NCBI GenBank assembly: GCA_024036415.1 | Contig: JAMWET010002911.1 | Span: forward strand, 533,110-597,109 | From: Prochilodus magdalenae | Taxonomy: Eukaryota; Chordata; Actinopteri; Characiformes; Prochilodontidae | Length of the DNA stretch: 64,000 bases | Direction: 5' to 3' | In this document: positions 1-11,699 of the stretch, one piece after another | Layout of the letters: every line of letters begins with the position of its first letter | Numbering within the stretch: the first letter of the stretch is position 1 | Position numbers and translations under genes: made by a program | The notes under the pieces: model-generated | Told to the model about the DNA's origin: nothing | The model's input: only the letters and a program-made list of their open reading frames with translations | Database searches by the model: none

Positions 1-756
1 GAAATAATTTACCAAGTTGTGACAATCCTTCAATGCTTCTAATAGCAAGAATGGTTTCAAGCTCAGATGTACCTAGACTGAGGAAAAACCTGTTAAACAA
101 GACAATTTGAAACGCTATTTAAACCGTCTACAACAGAAAATGTTAAATTCTGTAAAACACAACTTACCAAAAACGACGGCCATGTTGCTTCTGATTTAAA
201 TGATTCAGTGGGTAAAACGCCTGTGCTACATTGCCATCTATATACCCCTGTTTTTCTCAAGACACTCCCAGGATATAGTCTATTGAAATCCTTTGTGTTT
301 GATTGTTTGGCGCTTATAGGTGTAATTACATCAACAGAACACACACCCCATTCAGACACAAACACACCTACACACACACACACACATCCAGTGCTTACAG
401 ATGTTTATTCTAACATCAAACAATGTGGTACAAGCCAGGCAGACGTCTTCAATGCATAGCAGAAGACACAATCACACATTTTAATTGTTTACACAACAGG
501 GGTTGGTGACATGACCCCCACCAGAGCAGACCCGCTGACACACTCAACAACCCCCTCCCACCATAAATCTTGTGGGGTTAGGGTGGGGGGGGGGTGTGGT
601 GTGGTGTATCGACATGCTGATAAGACAGCTAGCCTGTCAAGCAACTCGACCTGTCAATCAAACAACCCTGCCACAGAGGGGTCATAAATCAAGGGTCATA
701 AATCAGGGATCATAAATCATTGTGTCACACAAGGGGTATGTTATATACTACTTACG
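1..756. other. Non-coding left flank with simple repeats
   Basis: I see no convincing gene here. Visible structure: a short CA microsatellite at about 370-386, a G-run at 581-594 within a purine-rich patch, and three tandem copies of a 13-14-bp unit (GGGTCATAAATC with variants) at about 678-719. The open frames in this stretch have no recognisable motifs and look like chance. Confidence 0.6.
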
Positions 757-865
757 GTTTTGTCATGGTCTATAGCTGTTCCATTACATTGGTGTTTCTG
801 AACTGTAATGCTCACATGATTGCGGTATGCTCTTGTTTCACTCACCCGAAGTGAGGCTTTGTATT
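757..865 (+). repeat. Leader module, copy A (diverged)
   Basis: This resembles 55960-56105 (plus) and 33165-33250 (minus). Shared runs include TTTGTCATGG, TTGGTGTTTC, TGTAATGCTCACATGATT and GAGGCTTTGTAT. It lies just before the first 184-bp satellite copy, as copy B lies just before the second array. About 100 bp of extra sequence (866-961) separates it from the satellite. I do not recognise the family. Confidence 0.6.
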
Positions 866-961
866 TCCGCACGTATTCCGCCTGCTGGCGCATGCGCAAA
901 TTGTCTGTTTTTTTTTCAGCTATTTCATGAAGTTTGCTCCTAGACTGTTTTCCATTTTTTG

Positions 962-1198
962 GTAACATGCCCTCACTACGCCTAGTACGATTGATGTTTC
1001 GCAATTCAGGCTTAAGTAAAAATTAACATTTACCAAACTGATTTCGCTGTAGCTCCTTGACTTTTGAGCCTAGAGTCACCAAACTTGGGCCATGTTATCA
1101 GAGTGTGGGGTTGTCAATGTGTGCCATGTTTGGTAACTCTAGGACCTTCCATGCCTTCGCAAGGCCTTCCATGATAGGTTTTTATTACTTGAGTCTTA
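962..1198 (-). repeat. 184-bp satellite, inverted segment (about 1.3 monomers)
   Basis: Read on the minus strand this is ordinary satellite: TAGAGTTACCAAAC, then CACTCTGATAAC, then GGTGACTCTAGGCTCAAA. Every other satellite copy in the window is on the plus strand. The segment ends exactly at the TA target of the Tc1 element at 1199, on whose far side the satellite resumes in plus orientation. Confidence 0.85.
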
Positions 1199-2740
1199 CA
1201 GTGAGGACAGTAAGTATTTGAACACCCTGCGACTTTGCAAGTTCTCCCACTTAGAAATCATTGAGGGGTCTGAAATTTTCATCTTAGATGCATGTCCACT
1301 GTGAGAGACATAATCTAAAAAAAAAAATCCGGAAATCACGATTTTTTAATAATTTATTTGTGTGTTACTGCTGCAAATAAGTATTTGAACACCTGTGAAA
1401 ATCAATGTTATTATTTGGTACAGTAGACTTTGCAGTTACAGAGGTCCTGTAGTTTTTCACCAGGTCTGCACACACTGCAGCAGGGATTTTGGCCCATTCC
1501 TCCACACAGAACTTCTCCAGATCCACCAGGTTTCTGGGCTGTCGCTGAGAAACATGGATTTTGAACTACCTCCAAAGATTTTCTATAGGGTTTAGGTCTG
1601 GAGACTGGCTAGGCCACTCCAGAACCTTGATATGCTTCTTACGGAGCCACTACTTGGTTATCCTGGCAGTGTGCTTTGGGTCATTGTCATGTTGGAAGAC
1701 CCAGCCATGACTCACCTTCAATGCTCTAACTGAGGGAAGGAGGTTGTTACCCAAAATCTCACAATACATGGTTCCGGTCATCCTCTCCTTAATACAGTGC
1801 AGTCGTCCTGTCCCATGCGCAGAAACCCACCCCCCCCAAAAGCATGATGTCATGCTTCACAGTAGGGATGGTGTTTTTGGGCTAGTACTCATCATTTTTC
1901 GTCCTCCAAACACGGCGAGTGGAATTAAGACCATCTGACCACAGAACTTTCTCCCATGACTCCTCTGGATCATCCAAATGGTCATGGGCAAACTTAAGAC
2001 AGGCCTGGACGTGTGCTGATTTAAGCAGGTTAGCCTTCCGTGCCATGCATGACTTTAAACTATGACGTCTTAGTGTATTACCCACAGTAACCCTGGAAAC
2101 AGTGGTGCCAGCTCTCTTCAGGTCATTGACCAGCTCCTCCCGTGTAGTTCTGGGCTGATTCCTCACCTTTCTTAGGATCACTGATACACCACAAGGTGAG
2201 ATCTTGCGTGGAGCCCCAGTCCGAGGGAGATTGACATGTTTAGCTTCTTTCATTTTCTAATAATTGCTCCAACAGTTGATCTTTTTTCACCAAGCTGCTT
2301 GGCAATTGCCTCGTAGTCCTTTCCAGCCTTGTGGAGGTCAACAATTTGTCTCTGGTGTCTTTGGACAGCTCTTTGGTCTTAGCCATGTTAGTAGTTGGAG
2401 TCTTACTGATTGTGTGGGGTGGACAGGTGTCTTTATGCAGCTAACAACCTCAAACAGGTGCTTCTAATTTAGAATAATAAGTGGAGTGGAGGTGGAGTTT
2501 TTAGAGGCGGACTAACAGGTCTTTGAGGACCAGAATTTTTGCTGATTGGCAGGTGTTCAAATACTTATTTGCAGCAGCAGAACACAAATAAATTATTAAA
2601 AAATCATACATTGTGATTTCCAGATTTTTGTCTCTCACAGTGAACATGCACCTAAGATGAAAATTTCAGACCCCGCTATGATTTCTAAGTGGGAGAACTT
2701 GAAAATTCGCAGGGTGTTTCAATACTTATTTTCCTCACTG
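1199..2740 (-). mobile_element. Tc1/mariner element, IR/DR type, complete ends but dead
   Basis: A 1542-bp element flanked by TA dinucleotides (1197-1198 and 2741-2742). The ends are inverted repeats starting CAGTGAGGA. Each terminal inverted repeat is about 190-197 bp (1199-1395 and 2550-2740) and carries two direct repeats of the AAGTATTTGAACACC type, one at the tip and one at the inner end. This is the IR/DR layout of the Sleeping Beauty-like group. The transposase reads on the minus strand and is disabled. The length is normal for the family. Confidence 0.93.
1365..2386 (-). pseudogene. Tc1 transposase pseudogene (DD34E)
   Basis: The start codon is at 2384-2386, giving the usual N-terminus [14 protein letters not shown]. 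The order is the N-terminal helix-turn-helix region, the linker with [12 protein letters not shown], then the catalytic core. Core landmarks are VLWSD (first Asp), [10 protein letters not shown] (second Asp) and SPDLNPIENLW (Glu), with 34 residues between second Asp and Glu. Lesions seen: a 1-nt deletion shortly after the start, TGA in place of a tryptophan codon near 2253, a TAG near 1880, a G-run length change near 1830-1840, a TAG at 1650-1652 and a TAG at 1566-1568. The C-terminus runs into the left inverted repeat and stops at 1365-1367. Full-length family members are about 340 aa, which matches this span. It cannot make active enzyme as read. Confidence 0.9.
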
Positions 2741-2742
2741 TA

Positions 2743-5700
2743 AGCCTCAAGTAAGTCATGGAAAGCATGGAAGGACCTAGAGTTACCAAATTTGGCACAC
2801 ATTAAAAATCTGACACTCTGATAACATGGCAGAAGTTTGGCGACTCTAGGCTCAAAGGTCAGGGTGTTATAGCCAAATCCATTTGGAAAATGTGAATTAA
2901 GATATAAGCCTAGAGTGTTAAAAACAAATCATGCAAGGCTTAGCGAGGGCAGAGTTCCAAGAGTTACCAAACTTGGCACACATTGACAACCCCACACTCT
3001 GATGACCTGGCCCTAGTTTGGTGACTCTAGGATTAAAGGTCAGGGAGTTACAGCCAAATCCATTTGCAAAATGTGAATTTAGACATAAGCCTCAAGTAAT
3101 AAAAACCTATCATGCAAGGCCTAGCGAAGGCATGGAAGGTCCTAGAGTTACCAAACATGCCACACAATAAAAATGTGATACTCTGATAACCTGTTTGGTG
3201 ACTCTAGACTTAAAAGTCAGGGAGTTACAGCAAATCCATGTGGTAAATATGAATTTAGACGTGAGCCTTAAGTGGTAAAAACCAATCTTGCAGGGCCTAG
3301 CGAGGGCATGGAAGGTCCTAGAGTTACCAAACATTTCACATGTTGACATCACCACACTCTGATAACCTGGCCCAAGTTTGGTGATTCTAGGATTAAAGGT
3401 CAGGGAGTTACAGCCAAATCCATTTGGTAAATGTGAATTTAGACATAAGCCTCAAGTAATAGAAACCTATCATGCAAGGCCTAGCACATAAAAAATCTGA
3501 CACTCTGATAACCTGGCAGGAATTCGATGACTCTAGGCTCAAAGGTCAGGGAGCTACAGCCAAATGTGAATTTAGACATAAGCCTAGAGTGTTAAAAACC
3601 ACAGTGACAACCCCACACTCTGATAACCTTGCCCAAGTTTGGTGACTCTATGCTCAAAAGTCAAGGAGCTACAGCCAAATCAGTTGGGAAAATGTTAACT
3701 TTTTTTTAAAGCCTGAGGTGCGATAGACCAATCAAACTAGGCCTAGTGAGGGAATGGATGGTCCTAGAGTTACCAAACTTCTCAAATGTTGAAACCACCC
3801 TTATGTGATGACCTGGCCCAAGTTTAGTGACTCTAGGCTCAAAGGTCAGGGAGCTACAGCCATATCCATTTGGGTAAATGCAAATTTAGACATAGTCCTC
3901 AAGGGGTAAAAATCAAGGCCTAGCGAGGGCATGGAAGGTCCTAGAGTTACCAAACTTGGCACACATTGACAAATCCACACTCTGATAACCTGGCCCGAGT
4001 TTGGTGACTTTAGGCTCAAAAGTCAGGGAGCTACAGCCAAATCAGTTGGGTAAATGTTCACTTGGATTTAAGCCTCAAATGGTAAAAACCAATCGTACTA
4101 GGCCTAGTGAGGGCATGGAAGGTCCTAGAATTACCAAATGTGGCACACCTTGACATCCCACACTCTGATGACCTGGCCGGATTTAATTATTCTAGGATCA
4201 AAGGTCAGGGAGTTAAAACCAAATCCATTTGAAAAATGTGAATTTAGATGTGACCCTTAAGTCGTAAAAGCCAATCTTGCAAGGCCTAGCAAGGGCTTAG
4301 AAGGTCCTAGAGTTACCAAACATGGCACACATTAACAACCCTACACTCTGATAACATGGCACAAGTTTGGTGACTCTAGGCTCAAAAGTCAGGGAGCTAC
4401 AGCAAAATCAGTTGGTTAAATGTTAAATTTTACTTAAGCCTGAATTGGGAAACACCAATCGTACTAGGCGTTGTGAAGGCATGGAAGGTTCTAGAGTTAC
4501 CAAATTTTGCACAAATTGACAGCACCACACTCTGATGACCAGGCCCGTGTTTAGTGACTCTAGGATCAAAAGGTCAGGGAGTTACAGCCAAATCCATTTG
4601 GTAAATGTGAATTTAGACGTGAGCCTGAATTGGGAAACACCAGGCGTACTAGGCCTTGTGAGGGCATGGAAGGTATTAGAGTTACCAAACTTGGCACAAG
4701 TTGACACCACCACAATCTGATGACTCCATTTGGTAAATGTTAATTTAGACATATGCCCCAAGAAATAACAACCAATCATGCAAGACCTAGCGAAGACATG
4801 GAAGGTCCTAGAGTTACCACACGTCACACACTGACAACCCTACACTCTGATTACATGGCACAAGTTTGGTGACTCTGTGCTCAAAAGTCAGGGAGCTACA
4901 GCGAAATGAGTTGGGTAAATGTTAATTTGGACTTAAGCCTGGAGTGGAATACACCAACCGTACTAGGTCTAGTGAGGGCATGGAAGGTTCTAGAGTTACC
5001 AAATTTGGCACAAGTTTAGTGACTCTAGGCTCAAAAGTCAGGGAGCTACAGTCAAATCAGTTTGGAAAATGTTAATTTTTTTTTTAGCCTGAAGTGCGAT
5101 ACACTAATCAAACTAGACCTAGTGAGGGCATGAAAGGTCCTAGAGTTACCAAACTTCGCTAAAGCTGACACCACCACACTCTGATGACCTGGCCTGAGTT
5201 TATGACTCTAGGCTCAAAGGTCAGGGAGCTATAGCCAAATCAGTTGGGTAAATTTTAATTTGGACTTAAGCCTCAACAGGTAAAAACCAATCCAGGGCCT
5301 GGAGTGCCTTGTGAGGGCATGGAAGGTTCTAGAATTACCAAACTTGACACACATTGACATCCCCACACTCTGATGACCTGGCCTGAGTTTGGTGACTTTA
5401 GGATCAAAGGTCAGGGAGTTACAGCCAAATAATTTGGGTAAATGTGAATTCGGACTTAAGCCTGAGTTGGGATACACCAATCGTACTAGGCCTAGTTATG
5501 GCATGGAAGGTTCTAGAGTTACCAAACTTGGCACAAGTTGACACCAAAAACAAATCATGCAAGGCCTAGCGAGAAGGTCATCTATAGAAGGGCCTAGAGT
5601 TACCAAACGTGGCATACATTGACAACCCCACAATCTGATAACATGGCACAAGTTTGGTGACTCTAGGCTCAAAAGTCAGGGAACTACAACCAAATCAGTT

Positions 5701-6189
5701 GGGTAAATGTTAATTTGGACTTAAGCCTGGAGTGAGATACACCAATCGTACTAGGCCTAGTGAGGGCATGGAAGGTTCTAGAGTTACCAAATTTTGCACA
5801 AGTGACACCACCATGCACAAGTGACACCACCATGATCTGATGACCTGGCCCGAGTTTAGTGACTCTAGGATCAAAGGTCAGGGAGTTACAACCAAATCCA
5901 TTTTGGTTAATGTGAATTTGGACGTGAGCCTTAAATGGTAAAAACCAATCTCGCACGGCCTAGCGAAGGCATGGAAAGGCCTAGAGTTACAAAATGAGCA
6001 CACATTGACATCACCTCACTGATGACCTTTCCCAAGTTTGGTGACTCTAGGCTCAAAGGTCAGGGAGCTACAGCTAATTCATTTGGGTAAATGTTAATTT
6101 GGACTTAAGCCTGAAATGGGAAACACCATTCCTACTAGACCTAGTGGGGGCATGGAAGGTTCTAGAGTTACCAAACTTGACACCACCAC
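2743..6189 (+). repeat. 184-bp satellite array 1, first block
   Basis: About 18-19 diverged, partly rearranged monomers. Recurrent landmarks per monomer: GGCATGGAAGGTCCTAGAG, TTACCAAACTTGGCACA, CACACTCTGATGACCTGG, TTTGGTGACTCTAGG, TCAAAGGTCAGGGAG and ACAGCCAAATC. Two variants mix irregularly: one reads GAATTTAGACGTGAGCC...ATGCAAGGCCTAGCGAG, the other TTAATTTGGACTTAAGCC...CGTACTAGGCCTAGTGAG. A unit of 184 is not a multiple of three, so the open frames of 60-100 codons in it are incidental. Several monomers carry deletions. Confidence 0.95.
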
Positions 6190-6354
6190 GGGGGGCACTG
6201 TTGAGCTGGCAATGGAGTAGGACATGTGGAGATCGGCTCCCACCATGCTTCTTTATGTGTACTCGACTTTGTCATTTGGTTCAATTGGGTCAGAATCTTA
6301 CTGTGACTCTCCGGTATACTGAATGGGAGAAGCAAATATTTTAGTAAAACCTAA

Positions 6355-9338
6355 AGGCTGCACCCTTAATTTTACATGCTGGAATGTTAAGTCTTTAAAC
6401 CATTCAGGAAAAAGAAAAAAGCTACTCACTCATCTTAAATATCTTATTAAATAACAAGTTGATATTGCTTTTCTTCAGGAGACACACCTTCGTACAACTG
6501 ACCAGGCTAGATTAAAGGGAGGATGGATAGGACAAGCATTTCACTCCAAGTTTGGCTCCAAGGCAAGGGGGGTGGCTATCTTAATTAAGAAGAATGTACC
6601 ATTTGTAGCGTCAAGTATAGAATCCGACTCCACAGGACGTTATGTCATTGTAGTTGGTCAATTATATGGATTCCCAGTCATCCTTGCCAACATTTATGCT
6701 CAAACTTTGATGACAATACCTTTTTCACTAATTTCTTCTCCCGATTACCAAATATGGACACACATCACCTCATATTGGGTGGAGATATAAACTGTTTACT
6801 CTCTCCAAATTTAGACCATAGTTCTCCAGTAACAACATATAGGTCAAAATCAGCTCAAACAGTAAAACTTTTTCTTGAAACATATGGTATATGAGATATA
6901 TGGTGCTTTCGCAACCCCACCTGTAGAGCTTACTCTTTCTTTTCTCCTGTTCACAAGATGTTCTCTCGAATAGATTATTTTTTCACTGATAAAAAGCTCC
7001 TCCCTATGATAACACACTATGTTATCATATTGTTATCATTCCATAGTCATTTCAAATCATAGCCCCCTTACCATGAGTATTTGCATTCCCGATACAGTGC
7101 CTAATTATCGTCCATGGCAATTTAACCCTCTGCTACTCTCAGAAGAACCCTTTGTGAACTACATAAAGACTGAAATTGAATTTTTTCTTAACCATAATCA
7201 GACTCCAGAAATCTCTTATTAAACAGTGTGGGAATCTTTAAAAGCATATTTGCAAGGTCAAATTATTTCATATTCTGCAATGTGTAGGAAGACACAAATC
7301 GGGAGAATTAAACAGCTAACAGATGACATTTTAAAATTAGATACAGAGTATAGCCACTCGCCCTCGGACAACATACTTAAACAATGTCTAGTCTTAAAAA
7401 TGGAATTTGACCTTTTTGTAACACGCGAAGCGGAGAACCTCACCTTAAAATCTAGACACAGCTCATATGAGTATGGAGATAGGGCTGGGAAAATCCTTGC
7501 ACACCAATTGTGGCAGAGAACAGCACATCAGTATATACCTGAAATATGTGATGAACAAGGGATAAAGCACATTGAACATTTAAAAAAAAACTCGTGTTTT
7601 TACCATTATTATTCTTCACTCTATGCATCAGAACTACCTAAAGATGATTCTACTTTAAATAATTTTTTTCAGAATCTTGAAATTCCCAAAATAGACTCGA
7701 AATTAGCTGCAAGTTTAGAGGAAGAAATATCTATGGAGGAGATCCTGGAAGCGATCAGGAGTATGAAGAGTGGCAAATCTCCTGGACCAGACGACTATCC
7801 CTCCGAATTCTTCAAAGCTTTTTCAGTACAACTTGCTCCACTTCTCTTGGCGGTATTTCAGGAATCATTTATCTCTCAATCCCTCCCTCCAACCAAGTGT
7901 GAAGCAACCATTTTACTTATCTTTAAGAAAGATAAAAATCCTCTTCAATGTAGTTCATATCGTTCAGTGTCACTCTTGAACACAGACGTAAAAATCATTG
8001 GAAATCTTCAAGCCCTTCATCTTGAACGTCTTCTATCTTCCATCATCTCTTCAGACCAAACAAGTTTTATGAAGAATAGGCAGTCTTTCTTTAACATAAG
8101 ATGTCTTCTAAATATTCTCTACGGCCCCACCCCATCTGTCACCCCAGAGATCCTATTATCACTAGATGTGGAAAAAGCTTTTGACAGGTGGAGGGGTGTT
8201 ATCTATTTTACACATTTTACACACAAAAGTTTGGTTTTAGACCAAATTATGTATCCTATATTAAGACGCTATACTCTTCCCCATGGCTGCTGTGCGCACC
8301 AATAATAACCTGTCTGCTTACTTTCCGTTGCAGCGAGGTACACACCAAGGCTGCCCGTTATCCCCATTGTTGTTTAACATAGCTATTGAACCTTTAGCGA
8401 TAGCCCTATGTCAGGACGTTCATATAAAAGTCATTTTGCGTGGGGACCAGGAGCATAAGTTATCACTCTACGCAGATGACTTATTGCTGTATATCTCTGA
8501 CCCTATGTCGACCTTCCCTAGGTTACTAGATTTATTTGGCAAATTTTGAAAAATATCGGGCTACAAAATAAACCACTCTAAAAGTGAGCTGATGCCAATT
8601 AACAATGACGCAGATTATTTCCTACAACTCCACCCTTTTAAAATTAATAAAGAAAAGTTAAAGGAATATGGATTACACACAACTTTAAAGATCTCTATAA
8701 AGCTACTTTCTTCCCTTGATATCCAGCTTGAAGCCGGACCTTAAACGTTGGGATATGTTACCCCTCTCTCTTTGTGGAAGGATCAATATGGTTAGGATGA
8801 ATGTGGGGCCTAGGTTTTTGTATTTATTTCAGAGCATTCCTATTTTCTTGACCAGCTCTCTCTTTAGATCTATAGATGCACTTATATCAGCTTTTATATG
8901 GAATAAAAAACCCCACGTATAAAGAAGATTATATTGCAAAAATCTCGGTCCCGGGGTGGTATGGCACTCCCAAATCTTCGTTTCTATTATTGGGCTGCTA
9001 ATATAAGAGCGCTGTTGTACTGGATGGACAATGCAGAAGACACTGACACCCCTAAATGGGTAATCTTAGAAAACTAATCCTGTAACTTTACCTCCTTGTC
9101 AGCCTTGCTGTGCTCCAAACTGCCATGGGAAAAGTCTGTCTCCTATTACAACAGTAACCCCATTGTTATACAATCTGTCAGAATTTGGAATCAGTTTAGG
9201 CAGACTTTTGGACTCACCGATGCCTCACTACATGCACCTGTAGCAACAAACCATATGTTTACCCCCTCAATATCAGATAGAATATTTAATATCTGGTCTA
9301 AGAAAATAATTTTATCAATACACAGTCTTTATATATAC
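6355..9338 (+). pseudogene. L1 ORF2, endonuclease and reverse transcriptase part
   Basis: Conceptual reading across several frames gives an APE-type endonuclease (CWNVKSLN near 6378; FLQETH near 6473; GGDIN near 6780; SRIDYFF near 6966). Reverse transcriptase follows: a KSGKSPGPDDYPSEFFK block near 7765; SYRSVSLLNTD; SLDVEKAFDR near 8160; QRGTHQGCPLSPLLF near 8335; and the catalytic YADDLLLY near 8468. The best single frame runs 7226-8305. Stops and frameshifts occur near 6450, 6710, 6890, 7220, 8190, 8550 and 8920. The pattern is that of fish L1. The protein would nick target DNA and copy its own RNA, but this copy is dead. Confidence 0.88.
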
Positions 9339-9346
9339 AAAAAATT

Positions 9347-10190
9347 GGTAACACTTTACAATAAGGGTACATTAATTAACCGTACTTAAGGCAGTAATAA
9401 GCATTAGTAAACTGTTAAGTAATGTCATAATTGATCATTAACTAATGTTAAATTAGGCTTTATTAGGAGATTTGCAATCATTAGTATATGGTCAAATAAT
9501 GTCTAAGTAAATCATTACATAATTATTAATAACTGGTTAAGTACTGTTTTAATTGCTCATTAACTAATGATAGACACAGCAATTAAGTAAATTTTAGATT
9601 TGATTAAGTAATTTATAACCATTAATAAATGTTAGGTAAAGTCTTAACTAGTCATTAACTAATCTTTAATAAATGATTAAGTGTTGTCTTAACAACTTAT
9701 TTACTGCTGATACAAAATGACTGAAGACTATTTTTGCTTTTATTATAAGCCTTAATTGTTTATTAAGTTTATTAATGTGCTAAACTCAACAAAGCTCAAC
9801 AATTAACAAGCCCTTCCTGAGGTGGCTATGTTAGAGCAGGAAAGAGATGACACACCAGAATCAGTGTTGGGAACTACTCATTTAAAACAATATCTGTCAA
9901 CAATATCTTACTTACCATCCTCCAAGTTATGAAGTCTTGATAAAGGCTGAGCTCTGTGGACAGACTCCATTGACTTCATGTAGACATCACGTATTGTAAA
10001 GTTGCATGACCATATCTTATAAGTAGTGATATATATGAGGGTACAAGAGTGTGTTTAATTAATATCAATTAATATATATAATTCATGTATTTGTGCTTAA
10101 TAAGCATTACTTAAACATTTATAACCCTTAATTACATGCATTTGTTACCCTTATTGTAAAGTGGAAACATATTTACCTTTAGTAACACTT
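9347..10190 (+). repeat. Outer left arm of the long inverted repeat
   Basis: Its reverse complement is found at about 14820-15609 with only scattered differences. It is AT-rich, with many ATTAACTAATG-like steps, and includes a shared marker stretch (CCTTCCTGAGGTGGCTATG near 9808). It shows no coding potential. Confidence 0.9.
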
Positions 10191-10790
10191 TATAAACACA
10201 CAAGAGCACACAGTAAATGTTAATCAATGTCAGTTAATCATTAGTTAATATTAATAATATATATAATTCATGTATTTGTGCTTAATAAGCGTTACTTAAA
10301 CATTTATAACCCTTAATTACATGTATTTGTTACCCTTATTGTAAAGTGGAAACATATTTACCTTTAGTAACACTTTATGAACACACAAGAGCACACAGTA
10401 AACGTTAATCAGTGTCAGTTAACCATTAGTTAATATTGATAATATACATAATTCATGTATTTGTGCTTAATAAGCGTTACTTAAACACTTATAACCCTTA
10501 ATTACATGTATTTGTTACCCTTATTGTAAAGTGGAAACATATTTACCTTTAGTAACACTTTATAAACGCACAAGAGCACACAGTAAACGTTAATCAGTGT
10601 CAGTTAACCATTAGTTAATATTGATAATATACATAATTCATGTATTTGTGCTTAATAAGCGTTACTTAAACACTTATAACCCTTAATTACATGTATTTGT
10701 TACCCTTATTGTAAAGTGGAAACATATTTACCTTTAGTAACACTTTATAAATGCACAAAAGCACACAGTTAAACATCATTAAATGTCAGT
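10140..10790 (+). repeat. Subterminal 185-bp tandem repeats, left arm
   Basis: The phrase AGTAACACTTTAT recurs at 10181, 10366, 10551 and 10736, a period of exactly 185 bp. Each unit also has ACCCTTATTGTAAAGTGG, the complement of the element's own tip. The tip motif therefore recurs in both orientations inside every unit, as subterminal transposase-binding repeats do in other DNA transposons. Confidence 0.88.
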
Positions 10791-10942
10791 TAAGCACTAT
10801 TAAAGTGCTACACAATTCTCATTCTAAATTAAAAAAACCCTGAAATATTAATGAAGTAATATTTCAGGGTTTTTTAATTTAAAATGAGAATTGTGTAGCA
10901 CTTTAATAGTGCTTAACTGACATTTAATGATGTTTAACTGTG
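10764..10942. repeat. Near-perfect palindrome, 87-bp arms
   Basis: The left arm 10764-10850 and right arm 10857-10942 are reverse complements with about one mismatch and one indel. The spacer is six bases (ATGAAG). The core reads CCCTGAAATATTA / TAATATTTCAGGG. It abuts the last subterminal repeat, so it may be a fold-back junction or a nested MITE. Confidence 0.9.
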
Positions 10943-11520
10943 CATTAATGCATACTTCATTAATGGATAGGATTGCTAACAAGCTCTTACTCCAGATTCA
11001 CAATTATCCACTGCTCGATTCTCATGCTATACCTTGATACGATGTAAAAAAAAAAAAAAACACATTAAAAATCTGATAACATAATATGCTTAGCAAGCAT
11101 TTGAAACACACCTTTATTGTGAAGTTGACCACATACCATTTTATTTTTTATATTAACAATTACTTAAGGAAGATCCCATACATGCTTAACATGTTGAATA
11201 AGTATTACCTAACTACTATTAATCTGATACATCATCAGCAAACCATTAGGCATCTGTGAAACATTGTGCATGGTTCACGGCGAAGTAGCTAATCAAAGTA
11301 AAATAGCTGTTATTGTTGTAATAAATTCTGAATTAGCTATAAAGAAACCTTAGGACCCCAGGCTAGATATCACTGGCAATACAAGGTTTAGAATATTTTT
11401 TACATGTTCTGCTTTTTAACATTTATAATAACAAATAACAATAACAAACAAAATTGGGTCCTATTATCAAAATGACATAGCTGAACATAATTGAACTGAG
11501 AATGATAGGGGTATCGCTTT

Positions 11521-11692
11521 TTACAACGGGTACATTTTCCGAATGTCCTTCATGAGTCTCCCAAAAGGCCCGTCATTGTGGTGGTTTGCTAACCAATAAG
11601 TCCACTCAATTACAGAGAGATGCTTTTTGCCCAAGAATCCCAAAGACCCACTTTCTTCTCCGCCACGTGTTTGCAAACCGTACTCGTCCATA
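11521..11692 (-). pseudogene. Merlin/IS1595-type transposase scrap with internal deletion
   Basis: A splice-acceptor-like TTTTTCAG precedes 11692. One frame reads YGRVRFANTWRRRKWVFGIL, resembling the start of the ISXO2/IS1595 catalytic domain. A second frame reads KKHLSVIEWTYWLANHH followed by GRLMKDIRKMYPL and a stop at 11521-11523, resembling the C-terminal end of such enzymes. The two halves meet within a few codons, so most of the catalytic core is missing. The match is from memory of motif style, so the assignment is tentative; no conserved active-site triad is left to confirm it. Confidence 0.45.
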
Positions 11693-11699
11693 CTGAAAA

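Noticed and set aside
93..459. Overlapping open frames on both strands
   Set aside because: No motif, no splice sites, and part of each lies in the CA repeat.
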